Positions 27,145 to 34,130 of a stretch of 64,000 bases of DNA are shown piece by piece. The notes under the pieces were generated by a model that saw only the letters and a program-made list of their open reading frames with translations, did no database searches and was not told the origin of the DNA. Both the position numbers and the translations under genes were made by a program. Numbering within the stretch: the stretch's first letter is position 1; every line of letters starts with the position of its first letter. This stretch comes from Hypericibacter adhaerens (GTDB lineage: Bacteria; Pseudomonadota; Alphaproteobacteria; Dongiales; Dongiaceae), in contig NZ_CP042582.1 in the NCBI RefSeq assembly GCF_008728835.1, positions 5,377,001 to 5,441,000 on the forward strand. Direction: 5' to 3'.

Positions 27145-27636
27145 ATGGAAATCTCGCTTGCCGATCTGTGGGACGCCTATCCCGACGAGCTCCTGGTCTG
27201 CGAGGCGCAGTTCCGCGGCTTCGGCCGAAAGGAAAGCTTCGCCGGGCCCTGCATGACCGTGAAGGCGCATGAGGATCACCGTACGCTGATGGAGCTGGCG
27301 GCGACGCCGGGCCAGGGACGGGTGCTGGTGGTCGATGCCGGCGGCTCGCTACGCGTGGCTTCCATGGGCGACCGCATCGCCGCGGCCGCGGCCAAGAACG
27401 GCTGGGTGGGGGCGGTGATTTATGGCGCGATCCGCGACACGGCCGGCATCGACGCGCTCGATTTCGGCGTCAAGGCGTTGGGCACCACCGCCCGGCGCGG
27501 CGAGAAGCCCATCGGCGGGCTGATCGGCCTGCCGCTTTCCTTCGCCGGCCTGACGATCACGCCCGGCGACTGGGTCTATGCCGACCGCGACGCGGTTGCG
27601 GCGTCGGCGCGCGAGCTGAAGCTGCCGAAAAGCTGA
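27145..27636 (+). CDS. RraA-like protein (aldolase/decarboxylase or RNase E regulator fold)
   Basis: A 163-residue protein of the RraA / HMG-aldolase family. The sequence GRVLVVDAGGSLRVASMGDRIAAAAAKNGWVGAVIYGAIRD carries the family core, including the GD and IRD residues that bind Mg and pyruvate in the aldolases. ATG 27145 follows AGAGGG. It is divergent from argE. True RraA binds RNase E, while the aldolase members cleave 4-hydroxy-4-methyl-2-oxoglutarate; size and motifs allow either. Confidence 0.82.
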   Translation: MEISLADLWDAYPDELLVCEAQFRGFGRKESFAGPCMTVKAHEDHRTLMELAATPGQGRVLVVDAGGSLRVASMGDRIAAAAAKNGWVGAVIYGAIRDTAGIDALDFGVKALGTTARRGEKPIGGLIGLPLSFAGLTITPGDWVYADRDAVAASARELKLPKS

Positions 27637-27757
27637 GCACCGAGCGAATTTGTCCAACCGCTGCCATCGGAAGCTCCGTCTTAATCTTAGCCAAATCAAG
27701 GGATTCTATATGCTTAGTGACTGCGAAAGCTTATCCGGAATGGTCTTACAAAGAAAG

Positions 27758-27785
27758 TTGGACGCACCTATATCTCTGATAAGGT
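27758..27785 (+). promoter_or_regulatory. Candidate sigma-70 promoter for the low-GC locus
   Basis: TTGGAC and TAAGGT are separated by 16 bases, about 26 bases before the ATG of the 19-codon ORF. The match to consensus is moderate, but it stands in DNA much poorer in GC than its neighbours. Confidence 0.42.
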
Positions 27786-27810
27786 GTTATGTATGAAGAG
27801 GAGAGTGGCG

Positions 27811-27870
27811 ATGACAGATAAACGGGACGACAAGAAGGATGGCGGCGGTGGAGGCACCGGGCCTTACTAG
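27811..27870 (+). CDS. Possible 19-residue leader peptide
   Basis: A very short ORF encoding MTDKRDDKKD followed by GGGGGTGPY. AGGAG lies a few bases upstream of the ATG. It ends 18 bases before the GTG of the DUF4760-like gene and 43 bases before a strong terminator hairpin. The composition is unusual: charged first half, glycine-rich tail. It could be a leader peptide or a small protein in its own right; an upstream in-frame ATG at 27793 would add six residues. Confidence 0.5.
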   Translation: MTDKRDDKKDGGGGGTGPY

Positions 27871-27888
27871 GCGCTAAAGGAGGCATCC

Positions 27889-28464
27889 GTGCCGCCACTC
27901 ATCTGCGATCCGCAAACCGCGCTTGTAGCAACAAGCGCGGTTTCTTTTTTTCCGGTATGGCTGAGAGATGTCTTAAGTGCGGTTCAGACCCTAGCCATCA
28001 TCGCGATCCCAGTTGTTATCTGGCTGCTTACAAATGCGATCGAGAAACGGCGGGCGACACTGGAACTTGCGCGGACTTTGGACCATCCGGTTCGCGATCA
28101 TATTCAACGCCTCTATCTTTATAGAAAACACGAAGAAGGGGTGCGAGCCAATCTTTCACAGACGCCTCCCAATCCTTATGCCGATGGCACGCACGCGTTT
28201 TTGTTCGATTCAGTTACGGTCTTGAACTACTACGAAGCCATCTGCACCGAGATCCTTGCAGAGAACCTGGATGAAGAGCTTTTGTATAAGTCGATAAAGA
28301 ATCTGGTCGTCGGCGCGATGGATGTAGTTTTGGTTCGCTACAGCGCGAGACTCGGGGCGGATCAATCGAAAAACTATGCAAACCTCGTGCGGCTTGCAAA
28401 AAAGTGGCAAAGCCGTGCCAATAGTTACAATGAGTTGGGTGCAATCAAGATCCCAACCCCCTGA
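27889..28464 (+). CDS. DUF4760-like single-span membrane protein
   Basis: About 191 residues from GTG 27889, which follows an excellent AAAGGAGG ribosome-binding site. One transmembrane helix lies at about residues 28-50 (VLSAVQTLAIIAIPVVIWLL), followed by a charged cytoplasmic domain (VTVLNYYEAICTEILAENLDEELLY) resembling DUF4760. The function of that family is not established. Codon use and GC content are clearly lower than in neighbours, suggesting acquisition. A complete intrinsic terminator lies over codons 9-21. No other in-frame start upstream of the membrane helix is evident, so the gene must be read through the hairpin. Confidence 0.68.
   Translation: MPPLICDPQTALVATSAVSFFPVWLRDVLSAVQTLAIIAIPVVIWLLTNAIEKRRATLELARTLDHPVRDHIQRLYLYRKHEEGVRANLSQTPPNPYADGTHAFLFDSVTVLNYYEAICTEILAENLDEELLYKSIKNLVVGAMDVVLVRYSARLGADQSKNYANLVRLAKKWQSRANSYNELGAIKIPTP
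27914..27951 (+). terminator. Intrinsic terminator overlapping the start of the DUF4760-like gene
   Basis: A perfect 12-bp stem AAACCGCGCTTG / CAAGCGCGGTTT with a TAGCAA loop is followed by C and seven T residues. This is the clearest intrinsic terminator in the window. It begins 25 bases into the coding sequence, so it could attenuate the gene when ribosomes do not initiate at 27889. Confidence 0.88.
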
Positions 28465-28603
28465 ACCGCTCCCCTGGGAAGACCATGACATAGAATTGGT
28501 CCTGCGACGAGCCATCGCAGCGCCATTCTTCCTTCAAACTCGTAATATTATGCATCCTAAATGCCTCTTACAGAGCGGATGGCCCGCTGGAAAGCGAAGC
28601 GGC

Positions 28604-29080
28604 ATGGATTCATCCGACCGCCGAGTGGACCGCGATCTCCTCGTCGCCGACATCGTCGACCGCACCGGGATCGACGAGGCGATGATCGAGCGGCTGGTGC
28701 ACGGCTTCTACGACCGCGCCCGCCGCGACCCGCTGCTGGGGCCCGTATTCGAGAACAAGGTCCATGACTGGGAGGCCCATCTCGCGCGGATGTGCGCGTT
28801 CTGGTCCTCGGTCGCGCTGATGAGCGGGCGCTATCACGGCCAGCCGATGGTGGCGCATCTGCCGCTGCCGGTCGGGACCGCGCATTTCGACCGCTGGCTG
28901 GCGCTGTTCACCGAGACCGCCGAGGCGCTCTGCCCGCCGGCCGCGGCGGACCATTTCATCGAGCGGGCCTATCGCATCGCCGACAGCCTCGAGCTCGGCA
29001 TCGCCTTCCACAAGGGCGAGGTCGGTGCCAGCCGTCCGCGGCGAAAGCCCCCGGCGCGCGGCGAAACGGGACCGGCCTAG
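28604..29080 (+). CDS. Group III truncated haemoglobin
   Basis: About 158 residues. The globin core (IERLVHGFYDRARRDPLLGPVF, WEAHLARMCAFWSSVALMSGRYHGQPMVAH) matches group III truncated haemoglobins, which bind O2 or NO in the cytoplasm. The ATG at 28604 fits the family length; the open frame extends upstream into the low-GC patch but has no ribosome-binding site. High GC resumes with this gene, marking the edge of the acquired patch. Confidence 0.87.
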   Translation: MDSSDRRVDRDLLVADIVDRTGIDEAMIERLVHGFYDRARRDPLLGPVFENKVHDWEAHLARMCAFWSSVALMSGRYHGQPMVAHLPLPVGTAHFDRWLALFTETAEALCPPAAADHFIERAYRIADSLELGIAFHKGEVGASRPRRKPPARGETGPA

Positions 29081-29185
29081 CCCGAGACCCCTGCGGGCAC
29101 CAACGCGCCTGCGTCGGATTGGCGCCATCCGCGTCCCGGCGCCCGGCGCTATAGTTGCTTCCGCAACAATAGCGGGAGCGCCCTC

Positions 29186-29716
29186 ATGAAGAACCTGCCT
29201 CTCGGGAAGGTCTACCAGCTGCTCGAGCCGGGCCCGGTCGTGCTGCTGACCACGGCGCGCAAGGGCCGCGCCAATGTCATGACCATGTCCTGGCATATGA
29301 TGATGGAGTTCGAGCCGCCGCTGGTCGCCTGCGTCGTCAGCGGCAACGACTACAGCTTCGAGGCCCTCGCGGCCACGCGCGAATGTGTGATCGCGATCCC
29401 GGCCGTGAAGCTCGCGCGGAAGGTGGTGCAGGTCGGCAACAGCTCGGGCCGCGACATCGACAAGTTCAAGGCCTTCGGCCTCACGCCCCTGTCGGCGCAG
29501 CAGGTGAAAGCGCCGCTGATCGCCGAATGCTTCGCCAACCTCGAATGCAAGGTCGCCGACAAGCGCCTCGTCAACCGCTACAACCTCTTCATCCTCGAGG
29601 TGCTCCAGGCCTGGATCGACCCGGCGCAGAAGAACCCCAAGACCATCCACCACCAGGGCTATGGTAAATTTGCCGTGGATGGGAGGACGATGACGCTGAA
29701 GTCGAAGATGCGGTGA
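29186..29716 (+). CDS. Flavin reductase / flavoredoxin-like FMN protein
   Basis: A 176-residue split-barrel FMN-binding protein. LLTTARKGRANVMTMSWHMMMEFEPPLVACVVS matches the FMN-binding front of flavin reductase-like proteins. It may supply reduced flavin to monooxygenases such as the HpaB-type enzyme at 20234, but it is 7 kb away and a redox role of its own is equally possible. AGCGGGAGC precedes the ATG. Confidence 0.84.
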   Translation: MKNLPLGKVYQLLEPGPVVLLTTARKGRANVMTMSWHMMMEFEPPLVACVVSGNDYSFEALAATRECVIAIPAVKLARKVVQVGNSSGRDIDKFKAFGLTPLSAQQVKAPLIAECFANLECKVADKRLVNRYNLFILEVLQAWIDPAQKNPKTIHHQGYGKFAVDGRTMTLKSKMR

Positions 29717-29880
29717 TGCGAAGGAAGCAGCGCACAGATGAAACTGCGACCGATCCTCGCGCCAATCGGCCGGCCCGCGAGGTTTTTAAGCGACTGCGTC
29801 GCTATCACGAGAAGCAGGTAAAGGCCGCACGACGCAAACAAACTGCGCCGGATCGCGGTCGGCGAGACCCCTCACCCTAG
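29716..29880 (+). CDS. Possible 54-residue basic protein
   Basis: An ORF whose ATG overlaps the flavin reductase stop (TGATG) and encodes a very basic product (MRRKQRTDETATDP, then FKRLRRYHEKQVKAARRKQ). The overlap favours translational coupling and the local GC is slightly lower, but no family is recognised. It ends 27 bases before the convergent tRNA. Confidence 0.35.
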   Translation: MRRKQRTDETATDPRANRPAREVFKRLRRYHEKQVKAARRKQTAPDRGRRDPSP

Positions 29881-29907
29881 TGTCGAGGTCCCATGAATGA
29901 GGTGAGC

Positions 29908-29984
29908 TGGCGTCCCCGGGGTGACTCGAACACCCGACCCACAGTTTAGGAAACTGTTGCTCTATCCTGCTGAGCTACGGGGAC
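29908..29984 (-). tRNA. tRNA-Arg (anticodon CCU)
   Basis: Read on the minus strand: acceptor GTCCCCG, D-arm GCTC...GAGC, anticodon stem ACAGT/ACTGT around TTCCTAA (anticodon CCT), T-arm with GTTCGAGTC, acceptor partner CGGGGAC, discriminator G and encoded CCA. All arms pair. It decodes AGG, a rare codon in this GC-rich genome. No integrase or attachment repeat was seen next to it. Confidence 0.95.
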
Positions 29985-30064
29985 GCCGTGGGAGCGCAAG
30001 CTAGCGGCAGAGGCCGTCCCTTGCAATCGCGCGAAACCGCCCGCCTGGGGCCGTGGCCGGAAGG

Positions 30065-30766
30065 TTAACTGAGCCCCACCACCGGGATCGCCGCCCCGTG
30101 GATGGCGCGCGCCGCGGGCGAGGCCAGGAACAGGATCACCTCGGCCAGGGCTTCGGGCGCCACCCATTTCTGCGGGTTGGCCTTGGGCATGGCGGCGCGG
30201 TTCTCGGGCGTGTCGATGATGCTGGGGAGCACGCAATTGACGTTGATGCCGCTCTCGCGCAGCTCGGCCGCCATGCTCTCGGTCAGGCGGATGACGGCGG
30301 CCTTCGACGCGATATAGGCGCCCATCTGCGCCTTGCCGCTCAGCGCGGCGAAGGCGCCGATATTGACGATCCTGCCGCTCTTCCGCGCCAGCATGCCCGG
30401 CACGACCGCATGGCAGACCCGCAGGACCGAGCCGGCATTGAGCGCCATCATCTGGTCCCAGAGCTTGGCGTCGGTCTCGTGCACCGGCTCGCCCATGGCG
30501 AAGCCGCCGGCGATGTTGCAGAGCACGTCGATCCGCCCGAAATGCGCGAGCGCCCCGGCCACCGCCGTCTCTACCGCCTTGGCCTCCGTGAGATCGGCCG
30601 GGCAGGCCAGGACCTCAGCCGCACCTTGCTCGCGATAGCCCTCGACGTCGCCGAGCTTGCGCGCCACCAGGCAGAGCCGCGCGCCCTTGGCGGCGAAGGC
30701 CGAAGCCACCGCGCGGCCCAGATTGCCGCTGGCGCCCGTGATCATCACCACATCGCTGCCGGCCAT
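30065..30766 (-). CDS. Short-chain dehydrogenase/reductase
   Basis: A 233-residue NAD(P)-dependent oxidoreductase. The cofactor motif is TGASGNLG (residues about 9-16), followed by NIAGG, the catalytic Ser region with GAFAAL, and YIASK (Tyr/Lys pair). ATG 30766 has the strong site CAGGAGGGA upstream; the longer frame would overlap the aminopeptidase. It lies 43 bases after pip on the same strand. The substrate is unknown. Confidence 0.88.
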   Translation of the reverse strand: MAGSDVVMITGASGNLGRAVASAFAAKGARLCLVARKLGDVEGYREQGAAEVLACPADLTEAKAVETAVAGALAHFGRIDVLCNIAGGFAMGEPVHETDAKLWDQMMALNAGSVLRVCHAVVPGMLARKSGRIVNIGAFAALSGKAQMGAYIASKAAVIRLTESMAAELRESGINVNCVLPSIIDTPENRAAMPKANPQKWVAPEALAEVILFLASPAARAIHGAAIPVVGLS

Positions 30767-30809
30767 GTTTTCCCTCCTGACGCGCGCGGCGACGGTTCGC
30801 GTCGCCGCG

Positions 30810-31760
30810 TTACTTGATGCTGCGGAAGCGGTCCATCGCCGAGACGAGGTTGGCGCGGATGCCCGGCTCCATCGCCGAATGGCCGGCATCGGGCACGATG
30901 ACGTATTCCGCCTCCGGCCAGGCGCGCCGCAGGTCGTCGGCCGTGTCGGGCGGGCAGACGAGATCGTAGCGTCCCTGCACCACCACCGCCGGGATCTGGC
31001 GGATGCGGCCGATATTGTCGAGCAGGAAATTGTCGGGCAGGAAGATGTCGTGCGAAAAATAGTGCGCTTCCATGCGCGCGATACCGAGCGCCACCACGTC
31101 GCTCGCGAAGGCTTCGACCGTCTCGGGGCTCGGCAGCAGCGTGCAGCTGCGCGCCTCGTAGACCGACCATTTCCTCGCCGCCGGCATATAGATCTCCGGA
31201 TTGGGATCGGTCAGCCGCTTGTAATAGGCGCGCAGCAGGTCGTGGCGCTCGGAGGCCGGGATATGCTCGGCGAAATCGCGCCAGGCCTCGGGCATGAAGT
31301 GGCGGATGCCATAGAGGAACCAGTCGATCTCGCTGCGCCGGCAGAGGAAGATGCCGCGCAGGCAGAGGCTCATGACGCGGTCGGCATGGTGCTCGGCATA
31401 GGCGATGGCGAGCGTCGAGCCCCAGGAGCCGCCGAACACATGCCAGCGCTGGATCTTCAGATGCTGGCGCAGCCGCTCGATGTCGGCGACGAGCTGGGGC
31501 GTGTTGTTGTCCTGGATCTCGCCCAGCGGCTTGGAGCGTCCGGCGCCGCGCTGGTCGAAGATCACGACGCGATAATGCGCCGGATCGAAGAAGCGCCGGT
31601 GCGCGGGGCTGGCGCCGGCACCCGGGCCGCCATGCAGGAAGACCACGGGCACGCCCTTGGGGTTGCCCGATTGCTCCCAATAGATCTGGTGCGGACCGCC
31701 CACGGCCAGCATGCCGGTGTCATAAGGGTCGATCTGCGGATAGAATGCGCCGTCAGCCAT
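30810..31760 (-). CDS. pip: Prolyl aminopeptidase
   Basis: A 316-residue alpha/beta hydrolase that removes N-terminal proline from peptides. Motifs are the oxyanion region FLHGGPGAG, the DQRGAGRS segment and the nucleophile elbow GGSWGS. The last catalytic His is in DAGHSAME. ATG 31760 shares its first two base pairs with the ATG of the SNase-like gene on the other strand, so either promoters lie inside the opposite gene or one start is misplaced. Confidence 0.93.
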   Translation of the reverse strand: MADGAFYPQIDPYDTGMLAVGGPHQIYWEQSGNPKGVPVVFLHGGPGAGASPAHRRFFDPAHYRVVIFDQRGAGRSKPLGEIQDNNTPQLVADIERLRQHLKIQRWHVFGGSWGSTLAIAYAEHHADRVMSLCLRGIFLCRRSEIDWFLYGIRHFMPEAWRDFAEHIPASERHDLLRAYYKRLTDPNPEIYMPAARKWSVYEARSCTLLPSPETVEAFASDVVALGIARMEAHYFSHDIFLPDNFLLDNIGRIRQIPAVVVQGRYDLVCPPDTADDLRRAWPEAEYVIVPDAGHSAMEPGIRANLVSAMDRFRSIK

Positions 31761-32649
31761 GCAACCTGTCCCTCGGACATTTCTCAAATGGTTCCGCCGG
31801 GTGAATGACCCGGCGGCGGCGCCCACTATATCAGGGCAGGCCCGCCTGACAGCCCCCTTCGGTGCCGCGCTTGTCGCGCTGATCGGATGGCTCGTGATCA
31901 CGCCGGCCTGGGCCGAGGGCCCGGCGCTGCCGGAAGCCGGCCTGACCGCGCTCGGGCAGAGTCCTGTCGTTTCCGTCATCGATGGCGACACGCTCAAGCT
32001 CGCGGATGGGCGCGAGGTGCGGCTGGTGGGCATCCAGGCCCCAAAATTGCCGCTGGGCCGGCCGAACTTCCCGACCTGGCCGCTGGCCGAGGAGGCGAAG
32101 GCGGCGCTCGAGCGTCTGGCGCAGGGGCGAACCCTCAAGCTCTTCGCCGGCGGCACGGCAACCGACCGCTATGGCCGCACGCTGGCGCAGCTCGAGCGCG
32201 AGGACGGGCTCTGGATCCAGGCGGCCATGATCCGGTCGGGCATGGCGCGCGCCTACAGCTTTCCCGACAACCGGGCGCTGGCAACGGATCTCTTGGGGTA
32301 TGAGCGCGAGGCGCGGGCGGCCGGGCGCGGCATCTGGAGCGATCCCTATTACCGCGTGCGCAAGCCCACGGAACTCGGCGACGCCACCGACAGTTTCCAG
32401 CTGGTCGAGGGCCGCGTGGTGAGCGCCGCCAAGCCGCAATCGCGCCTCTATCTCAACTTCGGCACCGACTGGAAGACCGACTTCACGGTCGCCATCGACG
32501 CCAAGGCGCTCAGGCTGTTCAAGGCCGACGGTCTCGATCCCCTGACCTGGGAAGGGCATCGCCTGCGCGTCCGCGGCTGGATAAAATCCTTCAACGGCCC
32601 CCTGATCGACGTGACGCACCCCGAACAGATCGAGGTCCTCGAGGAATGA
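31759..32649 (+). CDS. Secreted staphylococcal-nuclease-like protein lacking key residues
   Basis: About 296 residues with a hydrophobic export signal (residues about 33-52, cleavage near WAEG). The OB-fold nuclease region runs DGDTLKLADGREVRLVGIQAPK, and a second motif TDRYGRTLA holds the expected Arg. Compared with the nuclease motif VDTPE, this protein has IQAPK: the calcium-ligand Asp is Gln and the catalytic Glu is Lys. It is therefore probably a poor or inactive nuclease that may bind nucleic acid or protein. A GTG at 31801 is an alternative start. Its last codons overlap the M48 gene. Confidence 0.8.
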   Translation: MQPVPRTFLKWFRRVNDPAAAPTISGQARLTAPFGAALVALIGWLVITPAWAEGPALPEAGLTALGQSPVVSVIDGDTLKLADGREVRLVGIQAPKLPLGRPNFPTWPLAEEAKAALERLAQGRTLKLFAGGTATDRYGRTLAQLEREDGLWIQAAMIRSGMARAYSFPDNRALATDLLGYEREARAAGRGIWSDPYYRVRKPTELGDATDSFQLVEGRVVSAAKPQSRLYLNFGTDWKTDFTVAIDAKALRLFKADGLDPLTWEGHRLRVRGWIKSFNGPLIDVTHPEQIEVLEE

Positions 32650-34130
32650 CCCTCTTTCTCGGAAATCCGGCCCTCCGCCGTCTGGCTGCCGCCGCCCTTC
32701 TCCTCGCCGGATCGCTCCTGGCCGGTTGCACCACCAATCCCGCCACCGGCGAATCCAGCTTCACCGGCTTCATGTCGACCTCCGAGGAGAACAAGATCGG
32801 GGCGCAGAGCCACCCGGAGATCCTCAAGGAGTTCGGCGGCGCCTACGGCACGCCCCAGCTCCAGGCCTATATCCAGAATCTCGGCACCAGCCTTGCGGCC
32901 AATTCCGAGCGCAAGGACGTCAAATACACCTTCACGGTGCTGAACTCGCCCATTGTCAACGCCTTCGCGGTGCCGGGCGGCTATATCTACATCACGCGCG
33001 GCCTGCTGGCGCTCGCCAACAACGAGGCCGAGGTGGCGGGCGTGCTGTCGCACGAGATCGGCCATATCACCGCCCGCCATTCGGCGCAGCGCTACAGCCA
33101 GGGCATGCTGGCGCAGATCGGCCTGGTGGGCTTGAGCATCCTCACCGGCGGCACGGGGCTCAGCGATCTTGCCGGCTATGGCGCCCAGGCCTGGCTGCAG
33201 AGCTATTCGCGCGACCAGGAGTTCCAGGCCGACGAGCTCGGCGTGCGCTATATCTCGCGCGCGAGCTACGACCCGCAGGCGATGGCCTCCTTCCTGCAGA
33301 GCCTCGAGGACGACGCCAAGCTCGAGGCGACGATCGAGGGCCATCCCGAGACCGCCGACCAGTTCAACATCATGCAGACCCACCCGCGCACGACCGACCG
33401 CGTCCAGCGCGCGATCGCCGAGGCCAAGGCGACCACCCCCGTCCCCAGCCCCAGGCTGGAGCGCGACGCCTATCTGCAGCAGATCGACGGCATCATCTAT
33501 GGCGACGACCCTTCGCAGGGCGTCACCCGCGGCCGGCATTTCTCGCATCCCGATCTGCGCCTCGCTTTCGATGCGCCGGCGGGCTTCCAGCTCGCCAACG
33601 GCAGCGACGCGGTCCAGGGGCTGGGGCCGAACAACCAGGCCCTGGTCTTCGATGGCGGGCGCGTCAGCGGCGCCGGCGGCATGGCCGACTATATCCAGAA
33701 CAGCTGGGCCAAGAGCATCAGGCTGCAGAGCCTCGAAAGCACGACCATCAACGGCATGGAAGCCGCCACGGCGACCGCGTCGGGCAACACCAGCCAGGGC
33801 CAGGTCTTCGTGCGGCTGGTGGCGATCCGCTACGATGCCGGCACGATCTACCGCTTCATCTATCTCTGCCCGGTGAGCGTCGCCGCGTCGGCCGATGCGG
33901 GCTTCCGCCAGTCGGCTGCGAGCTTCCGCAAGCTCTCCGCTGCCGAGGCGGCGGAGATCAAGCCGCTGCGGGTGCGTCTCGTCACGGTGAAGCCCGGCGA
34001 CACCGTATCCTCCCTCGCCAGGCAGATGGCTTTCGAGGATTATCAGGAGCAGCGGTTCCGGGTGCTGAACGGCCTGACCGCCGGTCAGGGCCTTACCGCG
34101 GGCCAGCACGTGAAGCTGATTGTCGAGTAG
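32646..34130 (+). CDS. M48 family metalloprotease lipoprotein with C-terminal LysM-like tail
   Basis: A 494-residue envelope protease. The lipobox LLAGC (Cys28) marks a lipoprotein. The zinc site is HEIGH at residues 136-140, with the third ligand region in FQADELGVRY, as in BepA/LoiP-type peptidases that handle outer-membrane proteins. The C-terminus (VKPGDTVSSLARQMAF ... LTAGQHVKLIVE) resembles a LysM-like peptidoglycan-binding tail. It overlaps the SNase-like gene by four bases and is followed by the cyclase, whose TTG start lies inside its last codons. Confidence 0.88.
   Translation: MTLFLGNPALRRLAAAALLLAGSLLAGCTTNPATGESSFTGFMSTSEENKIGAQSHPEILKEFGGAYGTPQLQAYIQNLGTSLAANSERKDVKYTFTVLNSPIVNAFAVPGGYIYITRGLLALANNEAEVAGVLSHEIGHITARHSAQRYSQGMLAQIGLVGLSILTGGTGLSDLAGYGAQAWLQSYSRDQEFQADELGVRYISRASYDPQAMASFLQSLEDDAKLEATIEGHPETADQFNIMQTHPRTTDRVQRAIAEAKATTPVPSPRLERDAYLQQIDGIIYGDDPSQGVTRGRHFSHPDLRLAFDAPAGFQLANGSDAVQGLGPNNQALVFDGGRVSGAGGMADYIQNSWAKSIRLQSLESTTINGMEAATATASGNTSQGQVFVRLVAIRYDAGTIYRFIYLCPVSVAASADAGFRQSAASFRKLSAAEAAEIKPLRVRLVTVKPGDTVSSLARQMAFEDYQEQRFRVLNGLTAGQGLTAGQHVKLIVE

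Noticed and set aside
28210-28515. 101-codon minus frame in the AT-richer patch
   Set aside because: It overlaps the DUF4760-like gene, which has a better ribosome-binding site and a coherent membrane helix.
29908-29984. tRNA-Arg as an integration site
   Set aside because: No integrase and no direct repeat of the tRNA 3' end were seen nearby.
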